64,000 nucleotides of DNA from Apostichopus japonicus (GCF_037975245.1 NC_092564.1:10950484-11014483), one strand, 5' to 3'; positions 46,401 to 61,400 are shown, numbered from the stretch's first letter. Translations and numbers: made by a program. The notes: generated from the sequence alone by a model not told the origin.

Positions 46401-49400
46401 TGAAATTAGGAATCAAAATTAGAACTTCCAGTATTGAGATACTGCGTCATTGATGCTCTTGTCAGTATACTGTTCTGCACGATATTGTATTTGTGTAATA
46501 AAGGGAATGGTTACTAGCATAATTACCGCATGTGCCTGATGAGTAAGAAAAGACAATGTTATTATCAAGTACATACAACTTGCACGAAACATGATAATGG
46601 TCCTGAAACTTTCATATTGCCGTCTCTAAGTAAGATTTTTTTCCTTTTTTTTTTTCCACACTTTTCTGTCTTTGTCCTTCTCCAGTTTATTCCCTACCCC
46701 ATTCCTTTAATCCTCCCTTTGTCCCTCCACTGTTTATCTCCTACCTCTCCTATTCCCCTGTTGTTTTCTTCTCTCCATCCCTTGTCTACTAATCCCCTTA
46801 CATGTATCTCATTGTGTTCACTGTGCTCATTAACCTGTCTGTATTCTGTGCGTGTGTTTGTCCCTTCTGTTACTGTTACTTGTCATTTAGCCTCTGAAGA
46901 AGATCCTGCTAGGATCGAAACGTCAGGCCAACTTACTTTTACACATTCTATTACACAGGCTGTCTAGTGGATAAGCAGTTTGCTAACAGTTTTATTTTAT
47001 TTTGACTAACTAAGATTCAAAGAAAGCAAAGTGTTTCTGTAAGATAAATATAATTTTGGGGGTTCGAATACTGATGTTCAGTTCTTTGCACTTTCAGCTT
47101 GAACTGGAAAAGGTTATTGGAGATGCAATACAGAAGAGAAAATATCAACAGCATGTCATGATTTTTGTCGTCAGCTTTGAGGAAGCAACAGAACAAAAAC
47201 TAAAACTACTCAACCAGATCAACGATGTGAGTATACTTTGAAGTTCAGGTAATTGCCGGGTTGACAACAGGATTGTACTTGGTCAGTGTAAGTCAGATGA
47301 CACACTAGATGCCGACAACGACAAATTGTTATTACGTACATTCAAGGACTTAGTTATTCTTGTTTCGTTGCATGATGAATGATTAAACTCAAGTGAGTGG
47401 TGACTGCTTATGTTCAGCTTGTGATGCATGCCTGCGTCCATGCCCATTCAGGGAATGATGTATCTCAACGTCCAGGCATAGATGCATTGATTGATTAATG
47501 CCACTGCTCATGCTCTGAAGCTGTGAGTCATTCATATCTACATTCAGTATAAAGCAACAAATGTCCATAGCCAGTGAGGGATGAATGTCACATGCTGCTG
47601 TGGTAAAACTGCTGACAAAGTTTCCAATAAGTTTGTCTTTAATATCAGGTACAAGCCCCAAACAGAAGCCTACAGTGGCAAAGTATCAGAATCTGTTATA
47701 TTTTTGCTACAATTTAAATTTAAAAAATGATGAACTCATTGTAAATTTAATTCATACAAGTTTTCTACAATGGTGTAAAAGTCTGCCATATTTGGTTATT
47801 ATGCTATTCTGTATGCATATGCAGTATTTCAAAGAATATTTAAATCTGTCTAAACATTCAGTAGTGTAGCTAACTTCCTTCCATGAAAGGGCCATGTACC
47901 ACTGTGCCATCTACATACAGAAATAATACTCTGTGCTTAATAATTTTCAGATACAGTAAGAGGCAGTGGATTGAAAGGTCTAACAGTATAAGACATGTCA
48001 AGCAACGTATGAGTATTTAATTTATATAACATTATTCTGTTAATCATTTTAGTCTTGCCTCATTTGAGTGTTTGGTGGTTGATGCAGACTTCAATTTACT
48101 TCCCTTTAACTACAGTTTTACTTCTTAAAACATTATTGTGATTAGTTTGTAGGTTGTTTTGCTTGCAGTAATGGAGAGGAAGTCAGTTTTATGAATAGTT
48201 CTCTCTCTCTCCAGTTTTTTACCATTTACATCAACAACATCGATGAGAAAGATCTTCAACCAAAAGCAGCTGAAGTTGACCTTGAAGAAGTTTCCATCAG
48301 TGTTCAGGAGGCTCTGGCTACGGCTGATATGGCGACTCAGAAACTCTCCGAAATAAACCAGGAAATTGTAACATATGTAGAAAAACTGCACAGTGGGAAG
48401 GCATTGACAAAGTTAGTATATCTGTAGGAGAGAATAAAGGATATTGCAAGCATTGTCATGTATTGGTTCTACACTTGTTACAACGAGACTGTCAATTTTT
48501 TTCCCGCAAATCATTAGCACCTTGCTTTTATTCAAGGGTTTTTGTTGCAAGTGAAAAATGCTGGTAGAATGTCACAATTTGACTGATTGTTACTTGTTGT
48601 TTTAAGAAATATCTGTCAACTGATGAATCATTGCTTTTTGACAACACTCACCTCAGGTCTTGAATTAAATGGTGAAAATGGCAAGGCAAATATTTTCTTT
48701 CTTTCTTCTCTCCATCCCTTGTCTACTAATCCCCTTACATCTATCTCTTTGTGTTCACCATGCTCATCAACCTGTCTGCATTCTGTGTGTGTTTTTGTCC
48801 CTTCTGTTACTGTTACTTGTCATTTAGCCTTTGACGAAGATCCTGCTAGGATCGAACATCAGGCCAACTTACTTTTACACATTCTCCTACACAGGCTCTC
48901 TAGTGGATAAGCAGTTTGCTAACAGTTTTATTTTATTTTGATATAAATATTTTTAGGACAGTTTTTAAAGTTAGTAATTCCATAGAAATGGCAGACCATA
49001 GCAATAGTTTTTCAGTTTTCAAAAGAGCAGCTAGGCATCAATTTGAAAGAGACCTGAGCTTTGTTTATTGAAGTGAGAAAACAACAACATGTACAGAAAT
49101 AACAGAAAGCAAGGAAAAATCATAAGGATATTTGTAGAATCATAGTTCTAGATATTTCCGTATCTCCTTCGCTGCTTTCATAGCTGTTTTCTGGCACTGA
49201 TGTCAGGGAAATTTTGAGCCCTGATCAAGATGATGAAATGTAGGAGAAAGGCACTTTGTTGCCATTAGTAATAGATTGTTTAAGGGTATTATGAAAATCA
49301 TAAGTAGTAAATGATAGTTCTATCCAATAACTGTGCTCTCTTGTTAAAATGGGTTAAAACAGTGCTAAAAACAGAGTTGAGAGATAATGACCTTGATAAT

Positions 49401-52400
49401 TTACTTTTGGAAAATTATTGCACATTTTGTGGATACTTTAACTTTGCAGAAGCAAGAAGAAGTTAGAGAAGGCCCTGCTGCAAGCCAAAGATGATATTAT
49501 GGGATTAACAGAGAAACTAATGGGAGCCCAGGCAGGTAAGTTTACCATTAATGCCATGTTACGTACGGAAAGGCTGCAAGCATGGAGGTACAAATTTTAT
49601 GATGGGATTAACATTAAACCTAACAGGAGCCTAGACAGGTAATGCATCTCTTTGATAGCATGAACATTGGGATAAGGATGCAAGCCTGGAGGTACAAATG
49701 TTATTATTTGCATATGAAGTTTGAACAATTATGGTTTCACAAATTCGAAATTAAGCTGCATGTGTGCATAATTTATGCAATGAATATTCAAATCTGACAG
49801 CTGGGTTATGTGTACAGTAACCCCTTTGGGATGTGTATCCTGGCTCAAGATTCTCTCCTTGTGTGTGCGTACCCTGTATACTTCAAGAAGCCCATTACAG
49901 GATTTAAGACTCGGAAGAGACTATATGCAAGCATGGCTGTACATTAGTTTACATGAGAGGTTACTGATTGCATCTAACAATACAAAGCTGATTTGGTTTC
50001 AAATTTAGCTACAATGAAAGAAGAACTTTTCTAATAATATTTCTCAGCAAAATGTTGACAAATTGACAGTTTAAATGTGTTTGACCTCAGGTAATCTTTT
50101 AATACTAATAACTACAACATTTTAAAGACGAAGGACACAAGCTTGCTTTATTCTTCACCACCTCTGTAACAGTGGCAGCAAAAATATGGAACTTTTGGTC
50201 ACAAAGTTTTCCAAAGTATAAACCTATTAATGCTTTGATGGGAGCAATGTTTTGAATACATCTGATTTGTATACACAGACGGAAAAGGCCACAATTCTAA
50301 TCTTACAACAGATAAAGAACCACGGCCAGACACTATGAACTTGTTCTGACAGATGGTCTAGGGTACAATTCATACCATACCTTCTCTTGATGAGTCCCCA
50401 AAGGACAAAACCAATCACTGAGGGGATCTTTTTATATTTCTTTTTCTTATTGAGGATGGGGGAAGGACTGGACTGGCTTTTATGATAGTTTTAAAGCTTC
50501 AAATGGAATCTCTTTATATTTTCAGAAATTGAAGACAAAGAGGACCAAATGACTAAACTCTATAAACAAATCGATCTTAAGAATCTTGAGACAATGAAGT
50601 ACAAAAATGTTGCAGAGAATGCAAAGGTAAGTTCAAATCTTATTTAATGGGACTAAAAAAAAACCAAACATTTTCTCAAGGATTGGCTATTCTACATAGT
50701 GGATAAGTATGTTATGACAATGGTCATAATATGGGCCAACTTGTCTATAATAATTCTATGATAAAACAAAAAATATTTATAAGCTTGCAGCTTGGAGGAT
50801 GATTTTAAAGAGCAAAGAGTAAAATAATAAAAATCAAATAAAAAGGCAGTTGTTGATACTAGTTAGCTAAAAAAGAATACAATTTTTATGGTTTCTAGAA
50901 TGAATTTTATATCAATTAAAGGTTTTATTAAACAGAAAATGCTTGAAATTGAGGAGGTGAACTGTTCAAGGTTTGTGAGGAATCTATTCCCATTTGTGTT
51001 CAATATGCTAGATCTTTATAATGCAAATGCTATAACTTCATCATGATTCTTGTATATGTAAATTCTGCAGTATTAATTTTAGCTGTAGTATAGGAATTAA
51101 GAATATAACATTCAGTTTGGTCAGTGATTTTAATAATGATTTGAACAATAATTAAATTCTTTTTCATAAAGTTATCGCTATTGATCAAATAAATAGAAAA
51201 TGATTACCTTGTAACTTTGAGAAAATTTCAGCAGAGTTTTGGCTGATCACTTTGTAGAACCAAATCAAATGTTTACAATCTGTGGACAAGATCCCTGATC
51301 CAAAGTTAGGGCTTTCGGGTTGCCAACAAAGGTCTCCATAAACTTTGGAAAAAACACAGACTTATGACAATATTGTGGAAAATGTGGAAAAAATCTTGAA
51401 CATAATTGACTTAAAATAATTTCCAAATATAACTGCATTATACAACTGAGCACCCTTTTCATATAACAATTTATCAAAGGGGAGGGAATAACTCCTTACC
51501 ATAGACCCCTTACCTAGGCCTCATCATCATCTACTGGGGGAGTCACCAAGACAATTGGGGGGGTGGGGGGTGGGGGATGGAAGTAGGCAAGTTGTTCTCA
51601 AGCAACTTTAAATGCTAGGCCAGGACATAAATTAGGGGTCCTCATTATGTTACATTATATTGCTTCCTCACTACACACAGAATAAAACAGGTACATGGCA
51701 TTGCATAATGGACACCAGAGTTTTCATAACTTGGACCCCTCATGTAAAGAGTGATCTATTTATTTAACCCATCTTGGACAGAGAAAATGACCTTTGCTAT
51801 TGTAAGGGCTTGATTGGATTGGAAGAAACTGTGGTCATTTTGTATTAAGTGAAGAAGCTTGAATTACTCCTTAACATTTGTGGGGTTTGTGGGTAATGAT
51901 ATTAAGGTGCATGCGAAATTCAAACTCCTATGATCTCTCACAGAAAAAGCTTGAACAAATCGATGACCTAAATTTAGAGATAAAGGAACGTGATGAGGAA
52001 ATAGAACGCCTGAATAAAGCTGCATTTGATCAAGAACTTTCCATCAAGCAAATGGAACAGTCCAAAGAGAAAAGCTATGCAAAGCTCAAAGGTGCCCATG
52101 AAGAGAGTGAGGTAAGTTAATAAATGCTCATCATTTTCTTCCATTTTCTGTGGGGTAGCTAAAGTGCACATCATTCACTTGAATTTTCTGTGGGAAAGAT
52201 TAAAGTGCACATCATTCACTTGAATTTTCTGTGGGATAGATTAAAGTGCACATCATTCACTTCCATTGTGTGTGGGGTAGGCTAAAGTGCACATCATTCA
52301 CTTTCATTTTCAGTGGGAAAGATTAAAATGCACATCATTCACTTTGAATTTTCTGTTGTTTATTTTAAAGTGCTCATCATTCACTTGAATTTTTCTGTGG

Positions 52401-55400
52401 GATAAATTAAAGTGCACATCATTCACTTGAATTGTCTGGTGGGTATGTTAAAGTGCACATTTATTGAATATAATTGTCTCTCTGTATGTCCAGAACCAAC
52501 ATGTACCCTACAGTACACATATATTTGGGTAGCTTTATAGAGGAAACATTGACTCATAAAGAGCAGAACGTGTCTATGTGAATGTGTCTATGTGAATGTG
52601 GAGTGGAACCAGTTTGTCAATGGAACAACACTCTACAGGTATTCAGGTAGTCACCATCACAAGAAACAAAAATCATTGGGGTTTTTATTAAGGGGATTCA
52701 TGTTTAACCTAATTCTAATTGTTCAATCAAAGATTTGAACTCTTATACTCCTCAGATTTGGAACTAGTCATTAGTCATCAATGCCGTTTAGTAGAAGGTT
52801 TCTAAGGAGAGAATGTTTCGACCTAAATGCAATAAAGTAATCCAAATCACAGATTTTGATTTTTGGGGTAAAAAACAAACTGGTTGCTATAATATACATT
52901 CTCCTGTTTTTGTTTTTTTGTTAGTAGGTACATGGTGTAATATCTCTTCTTTGGCTCTGTAAATTAAATTGATGCCATCTATATAGATAAACCTTCATCT
53001 GATAAAAAAGTACAGCTCTTCCTTCAATACTAATTAGGAACCATTTTTGTTTTGATTTGATTGGTCAAAAATTTGCAGTATCATGTAAACTTCAGTGCAA
53101 TATCTGTATGTGGCAATAGGTTTAAATCACAAGAAAAAGGAGTTTAACCCCTGCTCGACCTCGCAAGAGGTCCTACCGGGGGGGGGGGGGGTTTAAACCA
53201 CACTCTGGGAAGTTTCCCTTTAAAGCAGGATTTTCATAATCTGTTGACGCGTTATTCTACATCGTTGTTTGATCTGAAGTTTTATGCATCATGAGTATTA
53301 GCGAGTATTCAATAGAAGGGAACAATGATTCTATAGGGGGCTTTGTGACTAGGGCAATGTGAATGTAATGCTGAAATACAACTAGCTTCTTTACTATGTT
53401 CAACATGTCTTCTTTTTTATTGTCATTACATTCGCTGTACCTACTACATGTCTGTTTATTTCACTTCTTCCATGGTTTGTTTCCTGGCACCACACAAACT
53501 ATCATCTGCACAGACCAAGAAAGTAATGTAGTCATCCATGCTTTATTTGTTTGCTGTGTGAAAGGGGGGAAAAATACATTCTTTGCTGTGGCTTCAATAT
53601 TGTTTTTGTATTAAAGGAAACTGGAGTTTGTAATCCAAATCTTGTTATATAATAATAATCATAATAATCATAACAATAATAAAGTAGATTATATCGGTTT
53701 ATATTAAGTTAACTGTGAGTGGTTTCAGTTCATAACAGTTCCGATTTATATGCTTGCCTTACTTTTGTAACACTGATTTCCAATAAAAAGAATAACACAT
53801 TAATAATTGTATTAAATCTGCCTTTGTCAACAACAGTGCCATTGGAGTGGAAACCTTCAATTGTTTTGCAACAATATGTTTTCATGTCAAGAGCTATTAA
53901 AGATAACATTGTTAAAGGAAAGTGCTCACTTGTCAAAATGGTATCGTCTAATTTCCCAATCCTATTTTCATCACAAAGATACATTGAACTTTTGTAAATT
54001 TTTTAATAGTGTACGTGCTGATCAATGATGTGAAATAATTCAAGCTTGCATTTAACATTATATTGATTATTTCTGGGACTGTTGCATGCTATATATTGAT
54101 CTTTTAAGCACTAATAAAGAAATTTGTCTGTCCTTAAACTGAGAGTAGAAAGTTGTAATAACAAACTTCTAATCTACTATAAAACTTCCTGTGTGGTAGA
54201 TTTATGTATAAAATACCATCAGACAGTTTGAAAGTAGTAGGATCTTTCATCAGTATCATACTTTGATCGAGATTGCCAAAAAAAATCCAGTACCAGGGTT
54301 AAACTTTCAGATGCTCTAACATGCATACTGTTCCTTTTAGAGGAGATTGTATTAAAAAAAAAAAACTAAAGGAGAGGAATACATGTTGTATTCAAGAGAT
54401 AAAAACATCAATTTCTCCTTAAGACTGAAAAGAGGCTTTATTCTCACAGGGCAGAACATTTTTAAAAATACTTTATTCACAGTAGGCTTCCAAATGTATA
54501 TATGACACTTGCATTGTGTTTTTACCATAGGCCTAGTGTTATCTTACACAATCTAACTTAACATCATATTAAGCTTACATTTTCAAAACTATTTTTTGGT
54601 TTGTGCACTGTTTTTAGTTAAATAACAGAGCTAGTAGGCAGTGTCTGGCATTGGACCTACAGGTACTTTAACTAAAGATCTTTTAAAAATGCAAAGGCCC
54701 GTACATTGTTTTAGAAGTCCTTCTTATACTGTATTTACTTTTCTCATCTTTTGATGGTATGTCCTATGACTGTCCCATGTTTAAGTAAGCCATTAATGCT
54801 CATGTAAACTGTATCCTTTGAATCGAAGTAGCGTTACTTCATCTTCCTGTAAATGTCTATGATATCTATCCAACCATCGGTGCACATTCATTCAGTCATT
54901 GCCTGCTGAACCATCTTAAATATCGCTTGTTAATACATACTGACCCATACTGTATATCCTAAGCTCTAACAGTGTACTATGGGACCCCATCTCGTAATAC
55001 ATGACGTTGATGTGTGACTATATGATGCATTGCATTCTAACATGTTGTTCCCATATATTACAATTACAATGATCATTGCATGTTATATCATATATAAATT
55101 GAAACTGCAGTGTAAGAGCCAGAACTAAAATACTAACAAACTCAATGTTGCATTGGTAACAATATATTTAGCATTTGATCATTTGATCATTTAATGTGGA
55201 ACATATACATGTGCTAAAAGCATAATTATTTACTATAATATATAAGCTTTGAAGCCAAGTGTGACAATTTTGGTGCCTCTGTTGCATTGTATCATTAATT
55301 CATATTCTGTGTAACCAAATTAATACATTTTACTAAACAGGAAAGGGTAAGTAGTATTTGGGCACTACAGAGGTTTCATTATATCATGTAGACACAGTGG

Positions 55401-58400
55401 CTACAGTAACCTAAACTTCATACAGAATTAAATAACATTGCAAATGATGCAAAGGTGTAACATTGAAGGCATCAAATGTCACAAAGTTGGAACCCATATT
55501 TATGGAATGTGTTATTACACGTTAGACACTGCAATGTGTTTTTATGGTGTTAAGAGCAGGGTGGAGGGATGGGGAAGGGGAGGGGAGGGGAGGGGGAGGT
55601 TATTTGGGAAAGGGGAGAAATGACAAACATGTACTGTATATATCTTGTGAGAACTCTTTGTGGCAGAAAGCATATGGTGCAATAGTTTCAATGGTTCAGG
55701 GGTAAGTATTTGGGCACTACAGAGATTTCATTATATTTCACTGTATTGGGAAAGGGAGGGGAGGGGAGGGGAGGGGGAGGGGAGGGGAGGGGAGGGGAGG
55801 GGGAGGTTATATGGGAAAGGGGGAGAAATGACAAACATGTATATATCTTGTGAGAACTCTTTGTGGCAGAAAGCATATGGTGCAATAGTTTCAATGGTTC
55901 AGGGGTAAGTATTTGGGCACTACAGAGATTTCATTATATTTCACTGTATTGGGAAAGGGAGGGGAGGGGAGGGGAGGGGGAGGGGAGGGGAGGGGAGGGG
56001 AGGGGGAGGTTATATGGGAAAGGGGGAGAAATGACAAACATGTATATATCTTGTGAGAACTCTTTGTGGCAGAAAGCATATGGTGCAATAGTTTCAATGG
56101 TTCAGGGGTAAGTATTTGGGCACTACAGAGATTTCATTATATTTCACTGTATTGGGAAAGGGAGGGGAGGGGAGGGGAGGGGGAGGGGAGGGGAGGGGAG
56201 GGGGAGGTTATATGGGAAAGGGGGAGAAATGACAAACATGTATATATCTTGTGAGAACTCTTTGTGGCAGAAAGCATATGGTGCAATAGTTTCAATGGTT
56301 CAGGGGTAAGTATTTGGGCACTACAGAGATTTCATTATATTTCACTGTATTGGGAAAGGGAGGGGAGGGGAGGGGGAAGGGGAGGGGAGGGGAGGGGGAG
56401 GTTATATGGGAAAGGGGGAGAAATGACAAACATGTATATATCTTGTGAGAACTCTTTGTGGCAGAAAGCATATGGTGCAATAGTTTCAATGGTTCAGGGG
56501 TAAGTATTTGGGCACTACAGAGATTTCATTATATTTCACTGTATTGGGAAAGGGAGGGGAGGGGAGGGGAGGGGGAGGGGAGGGGAGGGGGAGGTTATAT
56601 GGGAAAGGGGGAGAAAGGACAAACATGTATATATCTTGTGAGAACTCTTTGTGGCAGAAAGCATATGGTGCAATAGTTTCAATGGTTCAGGGGTAAGTAT
56701 TTGGGCACTACAGAGATTTCATTATATTTCACTGTATTGGGAAAGGGAGGGGAGGGGAGGGGAGGGGGAGGGGAGGGGAGGGGAGGGGGAGGTTATATGG
56801 GAAAGGGGGAGAAATGACAAACATGTATATATCTTGTGAGAACTCTTTGTGGCAGAAAGCATATGGTGCAATAGTTTCAATGGTTCAGGGGTAAGTATTT
56901 GGGCACTACAGAGATTTCATTATATTTCACTGTATTGGGAAAGGGAGGGGAGGGGAGGGGGAGGGGAGGGGAGGGGGAGGTTATATGGGAAAGGGGGAGA
57001 AATGACAAACATGTATATATCTTGTGAGAACTCTTTTTGGCATTAAGCATATGGTGCAATAGTTTCCTTCCTTTGCTCAATCAGTCAAAACATGGGAATT
57101 AAAGTTAGTGCAAAATTGGTCACAGAAGCTGCTCAAAAATGTAGTCTCTTGGTTGAGAAGTTATGAAGAATGTTGCTATGGTAATAGATGCCTCATAAAG
57201 TTGGCTTAACTTGTAATATATGTTGTTGTGTTGTTTGCAACCATAAAATTACAACCATAATTATCACAAATACTTTTGCTTGAAAGGAGGATGTATGAAG
57301 TACAGTAATCTGACCCTTGACTTTATAATAAATTCCAATTCAAACAAAGAGGATGCTTTGAAACAAAAGTTTCCTTTCAATAATAGCTGTGCCATGTTCT
57401 CATTAGGTTTTTAATTAGCATATATGAGGGACTTTACTTTTAGTTTGATAGATTAAGTATTATTGATCAGATAAGTTTGTTCAATTACAACTATTGATTC
57501 TGTACCATAGAAGGTCTCTTCCCTAATCCCCTAGCATATTGAGATGAGCACTGTTCAAAGATATCAACAGAAATTGATTTTGAAGCTCCATTGAAAAACT
57601 AACAAGACAATAGTGTTGACAAAGTCCCACTCAATTTACATAACTGTAGCCTTTTGAAATTCTCTGGAGGCAACAGTTGGCAAGGGTTGACTCTGTCATC
57701 GTCGGCCTGGTCACCGTTCACGTGACTGGTCGTTAACTTTCATTTGATACATCGTAACTTCCAGTAAGGTTTAATAAAATCAAAATGCAAGAATTTGTGG
57801 AAAGATAGAGCTATTTATTTGGATTTGTTTTAATCAACAAGATTGCATAAGAGGTGAGGTACTATAAGTATATATGTAAGGACTAAATTATATATTAAAA
57901 TATACACATACAACATGTGTTGTAGGTAATGTGTTTAATGTGTTAGGACAGTAGTGTTTGAGTGTACAGTTAGCTATTTTGTAGAGCTACTTTGTTGTTT
58001 TAGTATCATTGGTTACTTAGTTCCTAAAATTAGGAGGTCAGTATCTACTGTACAGTTATATTTTGATGCCAAAAATATTATGCATCACTTTATTAATATG
58101 GTGCATTGTCAAAGCGCTTTGAAGACAACAACATGTTTTATTTTAACATTTAATTGAAGCTAGGGTTAAATCTCCAAAGTACCCAGTAATAATAAGTAAA
58201 TTTATATCACTAATGTAACTCTAGAGTAAGGGTACATTCTAAACCTAATATGTATTTGTAACACTTCATTAGTGAATTTTTTTTCTGTTACCTGAAGTTA
58301 TATGAATTATGAAGGAAATAGTGAGGTGGTTTTTTGGATGGGGGAGGGGGGGGGGGTGGCAGGTACTTTACTTCAGTCTTAAATTGTAATAGTAAAGAAG

Positions 58401-61400
58401 TGTTTATCCTGAAGGTTTTCACTCTATTGGGGTTATATTATCTTGACTCTAGACTTTGACCTATACAGTAGTAACTAGGTCACTAAGTAAGTATGCTTTC
58501 ATAAACACTTTCCTGTATGGTCACATGACAATAGCATTAAGTCACAGGTGATATCAACACGTTATGTATGTGACTCTGGAGCCATTTCTAACAGATATAG
58601 ATTGCAGGTGAAAAATATAGAATAGTTTAGTTTAGTTTAGTAGAAAAAAAGGATCAGGAGGGAATCAATAATTTTAATTTCCAAACTATGAGTTTTCTAA
58701 AATAAAGTCTGTGCCATCTGTTCTATATGTTCCTTACTCATCATATTAGGAGGGCATTGTGGTCAAGTGGTTAAGGCAGTGGACTTGTGATCTAAGGATT
58801 ACAGGTTCGAGCCCTGGCCAGATCATTGCGTTGTGTCCTTGGGCAAGGCGCTTTATCTCCATTGCCTCTCTTCACCCAGGTGTATAAATGGGGACCTGCG
58901 AGGTAACTTGTAAATATAGTTGCGTGCGCCGGTTTGTGGCTGCACCCTATGGGAAGTCCCCCGTGGGACACATGGTTGTGGTGCACTGTGGTGCCCCAGG
59001 AGAGATTGATTGAATTGTGCACACTTTGGTGTGTGGGTGTGACAAGTTACCAATGACCAGGGGTTAAGTTATTAAGTCGTGTGAGGAGGCATTAGCCTCA
59101 TACAAGACTGTAAACCTTCAACTTTAACTTTTAACTTTTACCAATCGTATTATTTAAAATAATGAAATTTAATTTCAAGACCGTTTTTTTTTTTTAGCTT
59201 TTCATTACTCATTTGGACATAACTTATACATCTGTACTGTAATGCATTACCATAGATGTATATGAGCATCTCCTTATGAAATGATGTGTAATAAGGATAA
59301 AAATTTTGTAAACTGTTGAAGTCTTAAATTGATACGATTAATCAGGCTAGTCAAATTCTCATATTATTTACCTTGTTACTATTTAAATAGCTCAACATCC
59401 AGAAGCTGCAATCCAAGGTTCAGAATTTACAGCTGCTGTTAGAAGACACCAAAGCTGGTAAGTGATTCTTATTAATTGTTTATTAATGGTAATTAATGGT
59501 TGTACAGAACAGATGATGTCATGACTTTGAAAAAGGAATTATCTGATTAGTGTTCTCGTCAATACCGTTTCACTATCAGCTCAAAAAATTTGATTTAAGA
59601 AGACGAAATATATTATGTTTTATATCATAGAATAAGAAAATTGTAATAATTTATTAAAATATTTAAAGTGGAAAATTTAAATAGACAAATTAATCGTTTT
59701 GATCTCTAAATTATGTATGAATATGACCTCTTGTAGATCTTCAGAAACAACACAGAATTCAAGTTGAAGAACTGAAGCAAGCTCATGAAGAAGAAATTAC
59801 TGATCTGACCACAGAACTACAGAAGAAAATAGACCATCTTGAGGTAAGATGCAGGACTCAACAGTTATACTCAATTCCGGATGACATTTTTAAGAATCTG
59901 TCTTTTTAGCATTTTCTTACTCTACGCTACTTCCGTAGAGTATCCTAGACAGGAATAATTCCTTGGTTTTTAAATTGTAATGCTTTCTTAAATATCTGCT
60001 CAATTAATAACACGAAAATTGAGATAGTGAATCAGTTTTTCTGGTTATTTGTAATATGTCTCAGAATGTTTTCTTTCCATGTCTGCTTTTTTTATTAGGG
60101 CGGGGGGGGGGGGGGGGTGGGGTTGTCTACAGCTACCATTCTACTTGGTGTGGTAACACTAGAGGGGAGAGTGCATTCTGTGATAAATGAATGAAACAGG
60201 CCTGACATTCTTCATAGCTATTGTCATGAGTGGCTTAATAAATTCCCACCTGTGTTTTCTCTCTCCGTCTAATGTATCGCTGTCCCAAACTTGATATTTT
60301 TGTTTACGTATGGGCTGTATCTATCCTGTCATGATCTTATGCAGTAACACTGTGGGTTGAACTTTATGTGCTTAATATGGGCTTATATTCAGTGCATTAG
60401 TTGTTCCTCGTTCTTGCATTCTTCAAAGTTAAGTTGCGGAACATGGACAGGATTGGAAGGCATCTCAGGGTACAGTGCCAAATTTAAGATTTTTAAATTT
60501 TGTAAAATGGGTTTACAACTTTCAATAATCTGTTGTATGCTTTGGTTAGACTCTGTTTAGGCCAAATTTTATGGAAATTTATATAGTGTTATTGAAAATA
60601 TTTAAAGAAACCCCTTTTTTTGTGTAAATAGTATGAAAAAGAAAAAGGTAGGCTACTTTACATAACCACTTATCAGATACATTCTTTGGACACATTATTT
60701 GAAATATTTTGGACATAATATCCTGTTTATTAATATTGATATATGTATGTCTTTTTCATTTCAGAGTGAAGCTCTCAATCAGGAGAGAGGTTGGGCGTCA
60801 GATTCAGAGGAGGAGGGAGAGATTATCTCCAGCCCTCACTCTAGCAGCAGACAAACTCAGAGCAGGAAGTCTGTCAGGGTAAATGAACAAGATTGTTGTT
60901 ATTTCTTGTCCCTATGACAACCTAGAAATTCTCTGGTGATTGTTTGAACAGCAAAGTTATTTGTGTGTAATGTACAGTTTGACTGAGTAATCACATTTAC
61001 TTGGACTGGGATAGTTTTGGTCGCCCGACAAGATATTTAATCTCATTTCAGACCTGTCGCAAGTCATAATCCTAGATATTATTCAGTGCTGGTATAGAAT
61101 TGTACACTGCACCACTTATTCATCAGAATCTCCACAATATCTTGAAATAGTTGGTTGTGGTGATATAGAATACAGCATCAGTTACTTATTAAAGAGGAAA
61201 TATTCGGTTCAGTATGCTAGTATGGCAAAATGCACCAATTTAATTGACTGAAAAGTGAATGTGATCGCTGCTTCAACAACAGACATGATTCAATTTTAAT
61301 TTTAATTAATAAAGTCACATTATAAAGAATTTGCTCTTGGAGTAGTATATTCTCTGTTTTGTTTGTCAATGAATCACACTTAGTCTAGGAACTACAGTAC

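Noticed and set aside
55660-57080. Series of 60-80 residue frames starting MAESIWCNSF, and their minus-strand partners
   Set aside because: They come from tandem minisatellite units; the unit length is not a multiple of three and the sequence lies in an intron.
58759-58830. A tRNA gene
   Set aside because: A and B boxes are present but the sequence continues into a SINE body with tail and target duplication, so it is a SINE head.
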